From: Gordonibacter faecis
GTDB taxonomy: Bacteria; Actinomycetota; Coriobacteriia; Coriobacteriales; Eggerthellaceae
DNA: 64,000 bases
Direction of reading: 5' to 3'
Assembly: GCF_030077735.1 (NCBI RefSeq)
Contig: NZ_JASJEU010000022.1
Coordinates: 1-64,000, forward strand
The translations under genes were made by a program, and so were the position numbers. Below the pieces are notes generated by a model. That model made no database searches, was not told where the DNA came from, and was given only the letters and a program-made list of their open reading frames with translations. This document shows positions 23,313-31,788 of the stretch, one piece after another (position 1 is the stretch's first letter; each line of letters starts with the position of its first letter).

Positions 23313-25007
23313 TTGCAGCTGTCCGCCGTTATCAGCATACTGAAGCCGAACGTGACATCGCTGGGCTACGCGCTGTTTTTGGCCATTAACGCGGCAGGCG
23401 TGTGGGGCGGCGTGTTCCCGTTTTTGCCCATGGGATTCCAAACGCCCGAGATTGTGTTTTGGTTCTTTTTGGCACAATCGCTCGTGTTCTCGGTGAGCTA
23501 CTTCGCAAGCGCGTTCGGCGTGTATTTCTTCCCCGGGCCCACGCGCCGCTTCATGGTAATGCTGGCGTCCGCGCCCTACTTTTTGGGATGGTGCTGCCTC
23601 ATTGCAGCTATCTACGTGGACGCATTGGCACTGCCTTTGGTAGTAGCGGGCGGCGGACTTCTGGGGCTGGGGTCGGCGGGCTTCTATATGTTGTGGCAGC
23701 GGCTGTTCGCCAGCTTGGATTCCGACCGCGGCAACCGCGACCTCATTGTGGGCACGGCCTACGCCGCAGTGATGTATTTCGCGCTGTACCTTATTCCCGA
23801 GGCCGTGACGGCGTATTTGATTCCGCTGGTGTTTCTGCCGCTGTTCGGTCTGGCCATTGTGCTGAAGGGACGCGAAATTGACCGCGACCAACCCATGTTC
23901 CAGGACGTGCCGCGCGACCACCCGCAGGTGTATCGGCGCGTTCTGCGCGACTACTGGCGCAGCGCGTTTTGCGTGGGCGCGCTGGGGTTCTGCACCGGTA
24001 TTATGCGCTCGCTAGCCATTGCCGAGCCGCAGGTGGGCGCGCTGGTGAACGCGCTTTCCATGGCGGGCTCGCTGGTGGCGGCTGTGGCGGTGCTGGTATT
24101 GTGGCAGTTCAAGAACCTGCGGCTGAACGTGGTGGGTGCGTACCGCGTGGTGTTCCCGTTTGTGATTACGTCGTTTCTACTGTTGCCGTTTTTGGCGACG
24201 AACTACGCGCAGTGGCTCGCGGCCATTCTGTATGCGGTGTACAGCGTGGCCATTATGCTGATGATGATTCAATGCGCGCAGGCCTCGCGCGACCGCGGCA
24301 TCAACCCGGTGTTTGTGTACGGGTTCTTCGGGGCCATCGTGTACACGCTGCATGACGTGGGCTTTATCGGCGGCTCGTTCGCCGAGCAGATTATGATTAC
24401 GGGCATTGAGCCCTTGGCTGTGGTTGCGTTGGCGGCCGTGTATCTGTTAGGACTCATGTACTTTGTGGGGCAAGGAGGCTTCCGTAAGATATTTGAACGC
24501 AACGACGCGGAGAACATTGAGTTGGTGGCCCTGCGCCCGCTGGGGAAGAGCGGGAAGAACGCTGGGAGCGCGAGCGGGGGCGCGGGGGCGAGCCGGGGCG
24601 CGCTGGCGGGCACTGGCGCGAGTGCGAGCGGGACTGCATCGGCGGCCGAAGCTGCGATCTCCGATGCGCGGCCGCCTTTCGACGAAGCACAAGCAGGTGC
24701 CTCACTGGCAAGCAAAGCCGCCGCCCGCACCCAACGGCGCCACGACAGTGGCTTCATCTACCAGGACCGCATCTCCAAGCAGGCCGAACTGCTGCGCCAA
24801 CACTATCGCTTAAGCGCCCGCGAGACCGAGGTCATGGAACTCATCGCCCGCGGCAACACGGTAGCCCGCATAGCCGAGGACCTCGTGGTGTCCGAAAACA
24901 CCATCCGAACCCACTCCAAACGCATCTACGCCAAACTAGACATCCACAAAAAACAAGACCTCCTCGACCTCATAGACTCCTTCAACCCCAACGACCTGGA
25001 GGACTAG
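23313..25007 (+). CDS. LuxR-type regulator with 12-helix membrane N-terminus
   Basis: A 564-residue protein. About 400 residues form roughly twelve membrane helices resembling an MFS-like sensor. A low-complexity Gly/Ala/Ser linker (about residues 410-465) leads to a C-terminal LuxR helix-turn-helix, LSARETEVMELIARGNTVARIAEDL and VSENTIRTHSKRIYAKLDIH. From family knowledge this architecture is greatly expanded in Eggerthellaceae and usually sits beside the molybdoenzyme operon it controls, as here. The start is uncertain: TTG 23313 has AGAGGGG only two bases away. Confidence 0.88.
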   Translation: MQLSAVISILKPNVTSLGYALFLAINAAGVWGGVFPFLPMGFQTPEIVFWFFLAQSLVFSVSYFASAFGVYFFPGPTRRFMVMLASAPYFLGWCCLIAAIYVDALALPLVVAGGGLLGLGSAGFYMLWQRLFASLDSDRGNRDLIVGTAYAAVMYFALYLIPEAVTAYLIPLVFLPLFGLAIVLKGREIDRDQPMFQDVPRDHPQVYRRVLRDYWRSAFCVGALGFCTGIMRSLAIAEPQVGALVNALSMAGSLVAAVAVLVLWQFKNLRLNVVGAYRVVFPFVITSFLLLPFLATNYAQWLAAILYAVYSVAIMLMMIQCAQASRDRGINPVFVYGFFGAIVYTLHDVGFIGGSFAEQIMITGIEPLAVVALAAVYLLGLMYFVGQGGFRKIFERNDAENIELVALRPLGKSGKNAGSASGGAGASRGALAGTGASASGTASAAEAAISDARPPFDEAQAGASLASKAAARTQRRHDSGFIYQDRISKQAELLRQHYRLSARETEVMELIARGNTVARIAEDLVVSENTIRTHSKRIYAKLDIHKKQDLLDLIDSFNPNDLED

Positions 25008-25152
25008 CCCCACCCTGTCGCCCCTCCGCGACACACGTCTCTCACGCTCAACTGTCGAAATGTCTCTTTTTGAAATAATTCCTACGGAGTGCAACCTTTT
25101 GGGGTGAGGGGGCGTTTATCCGGGCAGAGTTACTTTTTCTAGGAGGGCTGGT

Positions 25153-25326
25153 ATGGACGAGAAGGAGTTCTTTGTTCGGTATACCTCGTTGGTGCGTGAG
25201 GTATGCGCCCCGGAGCGGTTGAAGCGGGAGACGTGGGAGCGGCTCGTACGTGAACATGGCGGGGCGGCAGTGCCGTCAGATCACCATTCCCAGGAGGAAG
25301 CGCCTCGTGAGTCGATTGGTGCATAG
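25153..25326 (+). CDS. 57-residue soluble protein resembling the N-terminus of the downstream anti-sigma factor
   Basis: The start has an excellent site (TAGGAGGGCTGGT before the ATG) and the stop overlaps the next gene's start by 20 bases, so it belongs to the operon. Aligned without gaps to the N-terminus of the protein at 25810, it shares Tyr10, Val17, Glu21, Leu23, Lys24, Arg25, Thr27 and Glu29. That suggests a free-standing copy of the sigma-binding segment without the membrane helix. Function inferred only; no catalytic features are visible. Confidence 0.65.
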   Translation: MDEKEFFVRYTSLVREVCAPERLKRETWERLVREHGGAAVPSDHHSQEEAPRESIGA

Positions 25327-25823
25327 CGAATTTACGGTCAGCGTCGAGGACGCCATCGACGAGTGGGGCGATGCCGTGTTGCGGCTCGCGCGCCGCCGCA
25401 TGGGCAACCAGGCCGATGCCGAGGATGTGTTCCAAACGGTGTTTTTGCGCTTGCACCAAAACGCCAGCGTCATAAACGACGCGACGCATCTGAAGTCGTG
25501 GCTTTTGCGCGTCACCGTCAATTGCTGCAACGACCTGCATCGGAAGAACAATCGCGATACCAGCGTGCCACTGGAAGACCACGACGCGCCCTCGGAGCCG
25601 GAAGAGGATCTATCGCTTGCCGAGCAGCGTTTTGCACCACGCCGTGGACGAGCTGCCCGAGGGCCAGCGCACGGCCGTCCATCTGCACTACTTCGAAGGG
25701 TATTCCACCAAAGAGATAGCCGCCATTGCGGGCGAGAGCCCCGCAACCGTTCGATCACACCTGTTCAGGGCTCGCAAGGCGCTGAAGAAGGCACTGGAAG
25801 GAGCCGACGATGAGCAAGCATGA
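25307..25823 (+). pseudogene. ECF RNA polymerase sigma factor, frameshifted before region 4
   Basis: GTG 25307 with AGGAGG upstream opens a frame with sigma region 2 (DAIDEWGDAVLRLARRR, ADAEDVFQTVFLRLHQ, HLKSWLLRVTVNCCNDLHRK). After SLAEQ (codon ending 25627) the reading frame loses similarity. Skipping one base (25628) restores VLHHAVDELPEGQRTAVHLH and the region 4 helix-turn-helix (GYSTKEIAAIAGESPATVRSHLF), ending at 25823. So one extra base lies near 25624-25634. The unshifted frame gives a 168-residue product with region 2 only. Region 4 overlaps the next start by 14 bases, so the operon layout is otherwise intact. It is a true lesion or a sequence error. Confidence 0.85.
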
Positions 25824-26820
25824 CATCCGCGCGGCCTACGCACGAATAGAAGAGCGCGTGAGCGTTTCGGAGAATTTGAAGCGCCGGACGTTGGAAGCCA
25901 TAGCAGCAGATGAAGCCGCTCAGCGCGCAGGCACGCAGGCCGCCGCGGGTGGGACGCGTGAGACGGATGAGACAACCGCCCGGCGCGTTGCGCGCCCCGC
26001 CGCACGCGAACGCCGCGCCCCACAGCGCCGATCAGGCGGAACAGCCGTCTTGGGAAGGCCCCTCATCGCAGCGGCGGCGTGCCTTGCACTGGTCGTAGGC
26101 GTGGGAGCCCTCGCTGCAACGGGATCGTTCGAGCGCCTGGCCGCTTCGTTTACTGGCAACTACTTTGAACTGGCATACGCCGACGAGGGCGAGCTTTCCA
26201 ACGGCGGCATGGCCGTGGGCATCAACAACTTCTTCCCCACCCGGACAAGCGCAGGCTACCGGTATGACCCGGAAACCAAAAGTGCCGACACCAGCGTGGC
26301 AGTGGCCAGCCGCACGTATAACCTGAACCTGACCTGCACTGGTGGTAATATTCGCTCGATTACGTACACGGCGGAAGGCCCCGACGCGACGTTCGGTAGC
26401 TGGACCGTACCCGACGCGGACGCAGCAACCATTGAGGTTGAAAATGGCCACACGTTCACGGTGGACTACACCCGCCAGAACCCCGAGCGCCTCGTGCGGG
26501 AACTCAATCTGAACTACGTGCTGGATGCCTCCTCCAAGCAGGAGTTCGACCGCTTGTATGAGGAAGCCCATGGAGAAGTTGCCGCCGATAACAGCGACAT
26601 CGAAGCCATCCTCGCCCGCTGCGATGCCGAGCGCCTTGCGCGCACCACGCTAACGCTGACCGCCACCTTCCATGACGGCTCCACGCAAACGAAAACGTAC
26701 CGCATAGAACCCGCCGCCGACTACACGCAGACCTGCCTCGCGTACCACGAGGCGAAACAAGCTGCTGGTGAAAACGGCCCGATTGAAGCGCCCGCGCTGA
26801 TCACACTCGTAGAGCGGTAG
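25810..26820 (+). CDS. Membrane-anchored anti-sigma factor-like protein
   Basis: A 336-residue, single-pass protein. The cytoplasmic segment (about residues 1-80) carries the Y-x6-V-x3-E-x-LKR-x-T-x-E pattern near the N-terminus and an Arg-rich stretch. One helix follows at about 80-102 (LIAAAACLALVVGVGALAAT), then an extracytoplasmic domain of about 230 residues. Immediate overlap with the ECF sigma gene makes an anti-sigma role likely, as in DUF4179-like regulators. The outer domain would sense the signal. No zinc-binding HxxxCxxC motif is present, so it is not a ZAS-type anti-sigma. Confidence 0.65.
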   Translation: MSKHDIRAAYARIEERVSVSENLKRRTLEAIAADEAAQRAGTQAAAGGTRETDETTARRVARPAARERRAPQRRSGGTAVLGRPLIAAAACLALVVGVGALAATGSFERLAASFTGNYFELAYADEGELSNGGMAVGINNFFPTRTSAGYRYDPETKSADTSVAVASRTYNLNLTCTGGNIRSITYTAEGPDATFGSWTVPDADAATIEVENGHTFTVDYTRQNPERLVRELNLNYVLDASSKQEFDRLYEEAHGEVAADNSDIEAILARCDAERLARTTLTLTATFHDGSTQTKTYRIEPAADYTQTCLAYHEAKQAAGENGPIEAPALITLVER

Positions 26821-26832
26821 AACGGAGCACCC

Positions 26833-27591
26833 ATGAACGCACTCAAATCGCACTTCCAACGCACATTTTCCCCCCGAATGTTCGCGCTCGGGTTCGCAGC
26901 GCTCGCCGCCTGCGTCGCGCTCACCTCATGCGAAGCGCCAGGCGGCCCACTTCCGCCGGAGAACCGCGAGCCCTTCGAAGTGTCCGCCCCGGTCATCGAC
27001 AACGCGTCCCTTTACGGCGAAGGCGAAAGTATCCCGATGCCCGCCAACGTGCCTGGCCGAACCGGTCAGTTCACCAACGAAGAGGTCAATCTGTTCTACC
27101 CGCAGCTTCGACGCACCGCGCAGTTGCCCGAGGGCGTGGCGGCGGCCGACTTCGCGCCCACCGTGCTCGAAGAAGCCTCGCGCTCCTCCCTGCAAGAGCG
27201 GTTCGGGTTCGCACCCGATGCCGACGGCAACCTGCCGACGGGGTGCTCTTATGTGCAGGTTACCGCAAAGGTGCAAAACACGGTTGATGCCGAAGCGGTG
27301 TTCGACACGGCACAAGGGTCGTTTGCCCTGCTCAACGAAGACGGAACGTACACCTCCGTCGGCACCGATGACCCCCTGTGGCAAAGTGCGCGCGACAGTA
27401 CCAGCCCCAAGCAGTACTTCCAGGTCCATCTCGTACCGCACGAAGAGCGGGAAGTTTCCACCCTCTACCTGGTGCCCGACGAGGCGCTTGACGACCCGCG
27501 TCTGGTCTTCATCGCGAATCCGGGGCTCAGCGGCGGAGAGGGTATCGCGGGCGTGAAGGCGTTCGCTATTGCCTCTCAGCTGCAGAAGTAG
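26833..27591 (+). CDS. Putative lipoprotein of the sigma/ABC operon
   Basis: A 252-residue exported protein. The signal peptide ends in a lipobox, ALTSCEAPGG, predicting a lipid-anchored Cys34. The mature part includes a mixed segment, CSYVQVTAKVQNTVDAEAVF, followed by SFALLNEDGTYTSV, resembling DUF4352-like accessory domains seen beside ABC exporters. I do not recognise a specific family. It starts 12 bases after the anti-sigma gene, with GGAG upstream. It is probably a substrate-binding or immunity component of the exporter. Confidence 0.65.
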   Translation: MNALKSHFQRTFSPRMFALGFAALAACVALTSCEAPGGPLPPENREPFEVSAPVIDNASLYGEGESIPMPANVPGRTGQFTNEEVNLFYPQLRRTAQLPEGVAAADFAPTVLEEASRSSLQERFGFAPDADGNLPTGCSYVQVTAKVQNTVDAEAVFDTAQGSFALLNEDGTYTSVGTDDPLWQSARDSTSPKQYFQVHLVPHEEREVSTLYLVPDEALDDPRLVFIANPGLSGGEGIAGVKAFAIASQLQK

Positions 27592-27606
27592 CCAGAAAGG
27601 GTCCTC

Positions 27607-28257
27607 ATGTACCTCACGATTGAAAACCTCTCCAAAACTATCAAGGGCGCCCTGGTGCTCCAGGACATCAATCTGTCGCTCGACCGCGGGAAGGTGTATG
27701 GCTTGCGCGGCAAAAATGGCTCGGGCAAAACCATGCTCATGCGCGCCATCGCGGGCCTCATCCGCCCAACCGCGGGATACGTGCGGGTAAATGGCCAGGT
27801 CATTGGTACCGACGTGTCCTTTCCGCCCAGCATTGGGCTTCTGCTGGAGAACCCGGCGTTCATCGGGTCATATACCGGGTTCAAAAACCTCCAGGTGTTG
27901 GCCGGCATTCAAGCGCGCATCGACGACGAAAAGATTCGCGCGACACTGGAAGCGGTGGGGCTGGACCCCCACGACCGACGGCCGTATCGCAAGTACTCGC
28001 TCGGCATGAAGCAGCGCCTCGGCGTGGCATGCGCCGTTATGGAAGACCCCGACCTGGTGCTTTTGGATGAACCCACAAACGCACTTGACCCCGCAGGCGT
28101 GGCTCAGGTGCGCACGCTCGTGAGCGCCTGCAAACAGCGCGGGGCATTGGTGCTGGTGGCATGTCACGATGCCGATGAGCTGGACCTTCTGGCTGATGAG
28201 GTGTTTACCATGGCCGAAGGGCGCATCGTAAATTCAGCGACGGGCAGCACGCGATGA
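27607..28257 (+). CDS. ABC transporter ATP-binding protein
   Basis: A 216-residue ATPase with Walker A GKNGSGKTML (about residue 38), signature YSLGMKQRLGVA, Walker B DLVLLDEPTNALD and a switch His in ACHDADEL. It is of the type that pairs with ABC-2 permeases, as in BcrA-like and lantibiotic-immunity exporters. It overlaps the next gene by four bases. Three membrane proteins follow in the same operon. Confidence 0.9.
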   Translation: MYLTIENLSKTIKGALVLQDINLSLDRGKVYGLRGKNGSGKTMLMRAIAGLIRPTAGYVRVNGQVIGTDVSFPPSIGLLLENPAFIGSYTGFKNLQVLAGIQARIDDEKIRATLEAVGLDPHDRRPYRKYSLGMKQRLGVACAVMEDPDLVLLDEPTNALDPAGVAQVRTLVSACKQRGALVLVACHDADELDLLADEVFTMAEGRIVNSATGSTR

Positions 28258-28910
28258 AGCGGAAGACAGCCTTGACCCTGGGCGCAACCGTGGCGTTGGC
28301 AGTGTGCGCCGCGTTCTTCGTTCTGCGGGTAGCCCAGGTGAATGCAGCCACCCCCGCTCCCGAGGTACATCGATTCGCGCTGGGCGAGGAAGCTACCTAC
28401 AGCGGCAACGACTCGTCGGGCGGCACCGTGAACCCGGGAGACATAACGGTGACGGCCGAGCACGCCGCGCTGCTGAACCGCGAAGAGCTGGCGAAGTTGC
28501 CAGGGATTCCCGCCGGCTACGTCGACGACCTCATGGCCTCCACAAGCGCGAACGATATGCGCGCTCTCGTGGTAGAAGTGACGCTGCGCAATACTACCAG
28601 CGAGCCACGGGAGGCGCACGTTCAAGGCTTCAAGGCCCGGTCGGGTGCCTGGTCAAACGGCCTGTTCGCCGAGATCTACTTCATGCTAAACGACGGCTTG
28701 TCCACGCGCGTGCCGCTGGAGCCAGGCGGCACGGAGAAGGCAACGCTCATTTCCCTTCTGTACGACAACCAATCGAACAGCACCGACGCATGGCAACACG
28801 TAGACGAGCGCACCTTCGACCTCGTGCTGACGGTGTACCCACAACAGTACGTGATCAACCTCGGCCAACCCGGCTTGAATAGCGCGCCCAGCCTGGGGGA
28901 GGAAGCGTGA
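28254..28910 (+). CDS. Exported accessory protein of the ABC operon
   Basis: A 218-residue protein with an N-terminal signal or anchor (TALTLGATVALAVCAAFFVL). The outer domain includes MRALVVEVTLRNTTSEPREA and FDLVLTVYPQQYVINLGQP. The alternation resembles a beta-sandwich like the lipoprotein two genes upstream, but family identity is not recognised. The gene overlaps both neighbours by four bases, so the operon is translationally coupled. No lipobox is seen. Confidence 0.6.
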   Translation: MKRKTALTLGATVALAVCAAFFVLRVAQVNAATPAPEVHRFALGEEATYSGNDSSGGTVNPGDITVTAEHAALLNREELAKLPGIPAGYVDDLMASTSANDMRALVVEVTLRNTTSEPREAHVQGFKARSGAWSNGLFAEIYFMLNDGLSTRVPLEPGGTEKATLISLLYDNQSNSTDAWQHVDERTFDLVLTVYPQQYVINLGQPGLNSAPSLGEEA

Positions 28911-29746
28911 ACACCTCGTTACGCATGATGAAAACGGAATGCCGTCGCGCGTTTGGTAGCCGACTGTTTGCCGCCGCCCTGGTCGCCGGGCTGGCGCTTG
29001 CCCTCGCGCACCTCGTCACGATTGCGGTGCCCTACGGCACGGGTGACGTCTGGGAAGTATGGCGCGGCGGCGCGAAGGGAGCCTACCCTTTCTCGGTGTA
29101 CAACACCTGGATGGGCGGCGAGAATTCCTCAGCATTCACCACGCTGTACTACTTCCTACTGCCGCTTCTGGCGTGCGTGCCCTTTGCGGACAGTGGATAT
29201 ACCGACCTCAAATCGGGCTATGCCGCGCAGATGATCAGCCGAGCGGGGCGCAGTGCCTATTGCGCTGCGAAAGTGCTGGCCGTGGCTTTGTCTGCGGGCA
29301 CCGTGGTGCTGGTGCCACTCGTGGTGAATTTCCTGGGTACGCTTTTGTTTGTACCGCTCCTACCTCCCGAAGCGGCGGCGGGAACCTTTTTTGTGGGCCC
29401 TTCGGCCGCGTTCGCCGATGTGTTCTATGGGGCACCGCTTGTTTACTGCGGGCTGTTCGCCCTGCTGACGTTTTGTGTGGCGGGAATTATTGCGTGTCTT
29501 TGCGTGGCGCTCGCGCCAGTCATGCCCAACCGGTTCCTGGTGCTGGTGACGCCGTTTCTGCTGTGTACGGCGGCCTCATTCGTACTGGCAGGTTCAGGCC
29601 TTGCAGGGTACGCGCCCACGGAAGTGCTCATGCCCGCACCGCGCTTCGACGTCCAGCCAGCGGTGGTGGCAGTGGCGTATGGCCTGATAGCAGGTGCGGA
29701 AGCTGTCGCCATCGCGCGCCACGCGCGCACGTTTGAGGCGCTGTGA
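28907..29746 (+). CDS. ABC-2-type membrane protein (first of three)
   Basis: A 279-residue protein with about six membrane helices. The SRAGRSAYCAAKVLAVALSAG segment is common in ABC-2 permeases. It starts at GTG overlapping the upstream TGA, with GAGGAAGC as binding site. Together with the following two genes and the ATPase it should form an exporter or a lantibiotic-immunity-like complex. Confidence 0.75.
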   Translation: MNTSLRMMKTECRRAFGSRLFAAALVAGLALALAHLVTIAVPYGTGDVWEVWRGGAKGAYPFSVYNTWMGGENSSAFTTLYYFLLPLLACVPFADSGYTDLKSGYAAQMISRAGRSAYCAAKVLAVALSAGTVVLVPLVVNFLGTLLFVPLLPPEAAAGTFFVGPSAAFADVFYGAPLVYCGLFALLTFCVAGIIACLCVALAPVMPNRFLVLVTPFLLCTAASFVLAGSGLAGYAPTEVLMPAPRFDVQPAVVAVAYGLIAGAEAVAIARHARTFEAL

Positions 29747-30732
29747 CGGAAGTGAAAGCCACCATGAGAACCGAAGGAACTCTGCGCGCCGCGCGTCGCC
29801 CAAAACGCTTTGGAAAGCTGGCAGTATTCGGCTCACTCGTGCGTCACGACCTGGTGGCCGGCAGCGTGCCGGATAGAATTCTGTATGGTGTTGCCCTCAT
29901 GTGCTTTGTGGTGGTGTGCGCCCTCTTCCTCAGCGGGTTCGAAAACGCACAGCGAATGGTTGAGGCGGGCATGGCGACCTCGGCTGCGCCACCCGTTGCC
30001 ACACCCGCAGAAGCTTGTGCACTTCCCGAACACTTTTCGCTGTTTGATGTGCTGGTGTTTGCCTCCGCCGGTGCACCTCCCCATGATGCCACCAGCGGTC
30101 TGCCCTACTCACCGCCCTTCACCTGGCTAGTCATGCAGGCGCTCATTGCGGCCCTCGTGGGACACTACCCCGCTAACGACCTGATCACGCGTGGCCCTCA
30201 GGTGCTTACGCGCGTCGGCGGCACCGGCACGTGGTGGCTCGCAAAATGCACTTGGATTGCAGCCACCGTGGCGGCATTCTACCTGCTAGGCCTTGCCGTG
30301 TTCATCGTGTTTGCCGCAGCACAGGGAAACGTGAGCGGGCCTGCGTCCAGCATGCTGTCGGCACTACTCAACGGCTTTAGTCTTGAAGCGGCAAGCGGAA
30401 TGTCAAACGGCAGTGCACTCGCAGCGGCGCTTGTGGCCGCGCTGGTGCTCTCAATTGCGCTCTCGCTCGCGCAAGTTACTTTATCCCTGATCGTAGGCCC
30501 TCTCGCAAGCTTCGTGGCGCTTATGGCCTTCGACGTGGCATCCGCCTATTTCGCCTTCCCGGCACTTTTCGCAAGCAGCGCCATACTCTGCCGCAGCAGC
30601 CTCGCAACAATAGGAGGCACAAGCCCATCAGTCGTCTTTGCGATCAGCGCCCTTATTGCCGTCGTGTCCCTCATCGCAGGAGCCCTCATCCTGCGACGTC
30701 GCGACCTTCTCACGCGGAAGGAAAGTCGATGA
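29743..30732 (+). CDS. ABC-2-type membrane protein (second of three)
   Basis: A 329-residue protein with a basic N-terminal tail of about 40 residues, then six or so helices and a large extracytoplasmic loop (about residues 70-135). LITRGPQVLTRVGGTGTWWL lies before a helix, as in permease coupling regions. It starts at GTG overlapping the preceding stop by four bases. Confidence 0.7.
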   Translation: MTEVKATMRTEGTLRAARRPKRFGKLAVFGSLVRHDLVAGSVPDRILYGVALMCFVVVCALFLSGFENAQRMVEAGMATSAAPPVATPAEACALPEHFSLFDVLVFASAGAPPHDATSGLPYSPPFTWLVMQALIAALVGHYPANDLITRGPQVLTRVGGTGTWWLAKCTWIAATVAAFYLLGLAVFIVFAAAQGNVSGPASSMLSALLNGFSLEAASGMSNGSALAAALVAALVLSIALSLAQVTLSLIVGPLASFVALMAFDVASAYFAFPALFASSAILCRSSLATIGGTSPSVVFAISALIAVVSLIAGALILRRRDLLTRKESR

Positions 30733-31637
30733 CCTCGACACCACACGCAACTCGACCCATACCCACAGCGCGCCTCCTCGTAGGCAGCGCACGACGAACC
30801 GCCTCGTTCGCCCGAGACCATCTGCTCGCGCTGGTGCTCTGCATAGCGCTACTCGTTGCCGCTGCATTCATCACACAGCGCCTCCAGGCGAGCTACCTTC
30901 AGCACAACGGCTTCAATCCCACCTTTGCCGACAGCCTCATCTGGCTGCTGGGGCCTGCGAACGCAACACCGTTTCCGCTTTTGTGGTGCGTCTGCCCCGT
31001 CGTGGCCATGACCTGGCTGTTATTCATGGAACGCGGGCGCGACGAGGCAAACTGGGCGGTGCGCCACGGCAGTTTCCGCAGGTTGTGGGCCACACGCCTA
31101 GTTGAGACCACGCTGGTATCGCTCACATTTGGGTTCATAGCTTTTGCAGCAGCCACCGCAGCGTCACTCATCGGCACCGCGGCGGGCAGCACACCCCTCG
31201 TGAACTTCGACGACCCCCACAGCCTCTTCGCCGCCTTCTGCGATGGCACCACCACACGTCCGCCTTCCCTCGCAACGCTGCTCGCCACCGCGCTCTGCCT
31301 TAGCCTACTTGCGCCGTGCGTCCTCATTACGCTCCATGCACTCCTGCGCTGGATTCTCCCCGGCGAAGTTCTGGCCTTTCTACTGATCACCGCCGCAGGA
31401 CTCACCGCGGTGCACAGCCCGCTCGCCTTCGCCCTTGATGCCGCCCGCGCACTGGGCACTAACCTGACGCTCACCAACCCTCTCGCACTGCTCTACGAAA
31501 CCAGCAGCATCGCCCACGCCACCTGGCTCCCCGGCGCCACACACCACCTCTGGCTCATGCCCGCCGTCTGGCTCGCCGCCGCCACCCTCGGCCTCGCCAC
31601 AGCCCACCGCAAAGAACTTCCCCCAAAGAAAAACTAG
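30729..31637 (+). CDS. ABC-2-type membrane protein (third of three)
   Basis: A 302-residue protein with about six helices. It overlaps the previous gene by four bases (ATGA) and is last in the operon. The segment RHGSFRRLWATRLVETTLVS precedes a helix, in the same place as in the other two permeases, suggesting all three derive from one ancestral subunit. An inverted-repeat element follows. Confidence 0.7.
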   Translation: MTSTPHATRPIPTARLLVGSARRTASFARDHLLALVLCIALLVAAAFITQRLQASYLQHNGFNPTFADSLIWLLGPANATPFPLLWCVCPVVAMTWLLFMERGRDEANWAVRHGSFRRLWATRLVETTLVSLTFGFIAFAAATAASLIGTAAGSTPLVNFDDPHSLFAAFCDGTTTRPPSLATLLATALCLSLLAPCVLITLHALLRWILPGEVLAFLLITAAGLTAVHSPLAFALDAARALGTNLTLTNPLALLYETSSIAHATWLPGATHHLWLMPAVWLAAATLGLATAHRKELPPKKN

Positions 31638-31660
31638 CAAAACGCTGCACTGAGGTTATC

Positions 31661-31751
31661 CGTAGGGCAAGGGCTCTGCCCTTGCCGCGAACAACGTTTG
31701 ACCTGGAAGTTTACCAAGGTAGAACGGCAAGGGTAGAACCCTTGCCCTACG
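31661..31751. repeat. Paired hairpin element between convergent operons
   Basis: A 27-bp unit (31661-31687) starting CGTAGGGCAAGGG recurs inverted at 31725-31751 with two mismatches. Each unit is itself a hairpin (GGCAAGGG / CCCTTGCC). The two flank 37 bp. It may act as a bidirectional terminator, or be a small REP/MITE-like element; the CGTAGGG/CCCTACG ends recur at 51634-51663. Confidence 0.75.
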
Positions 31752-31788
31752 AAATACCTGCAAAGGGAACTGTTGTTTCAACCTCTTA

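Noticed and set aside
25620..25640. Programmed +1 frameshift in the sigma factor
   Set aside because: No known +1 motif (such as a slow codon with a stop in the zero frame) is present; a one-base insertion is the simpler reading.
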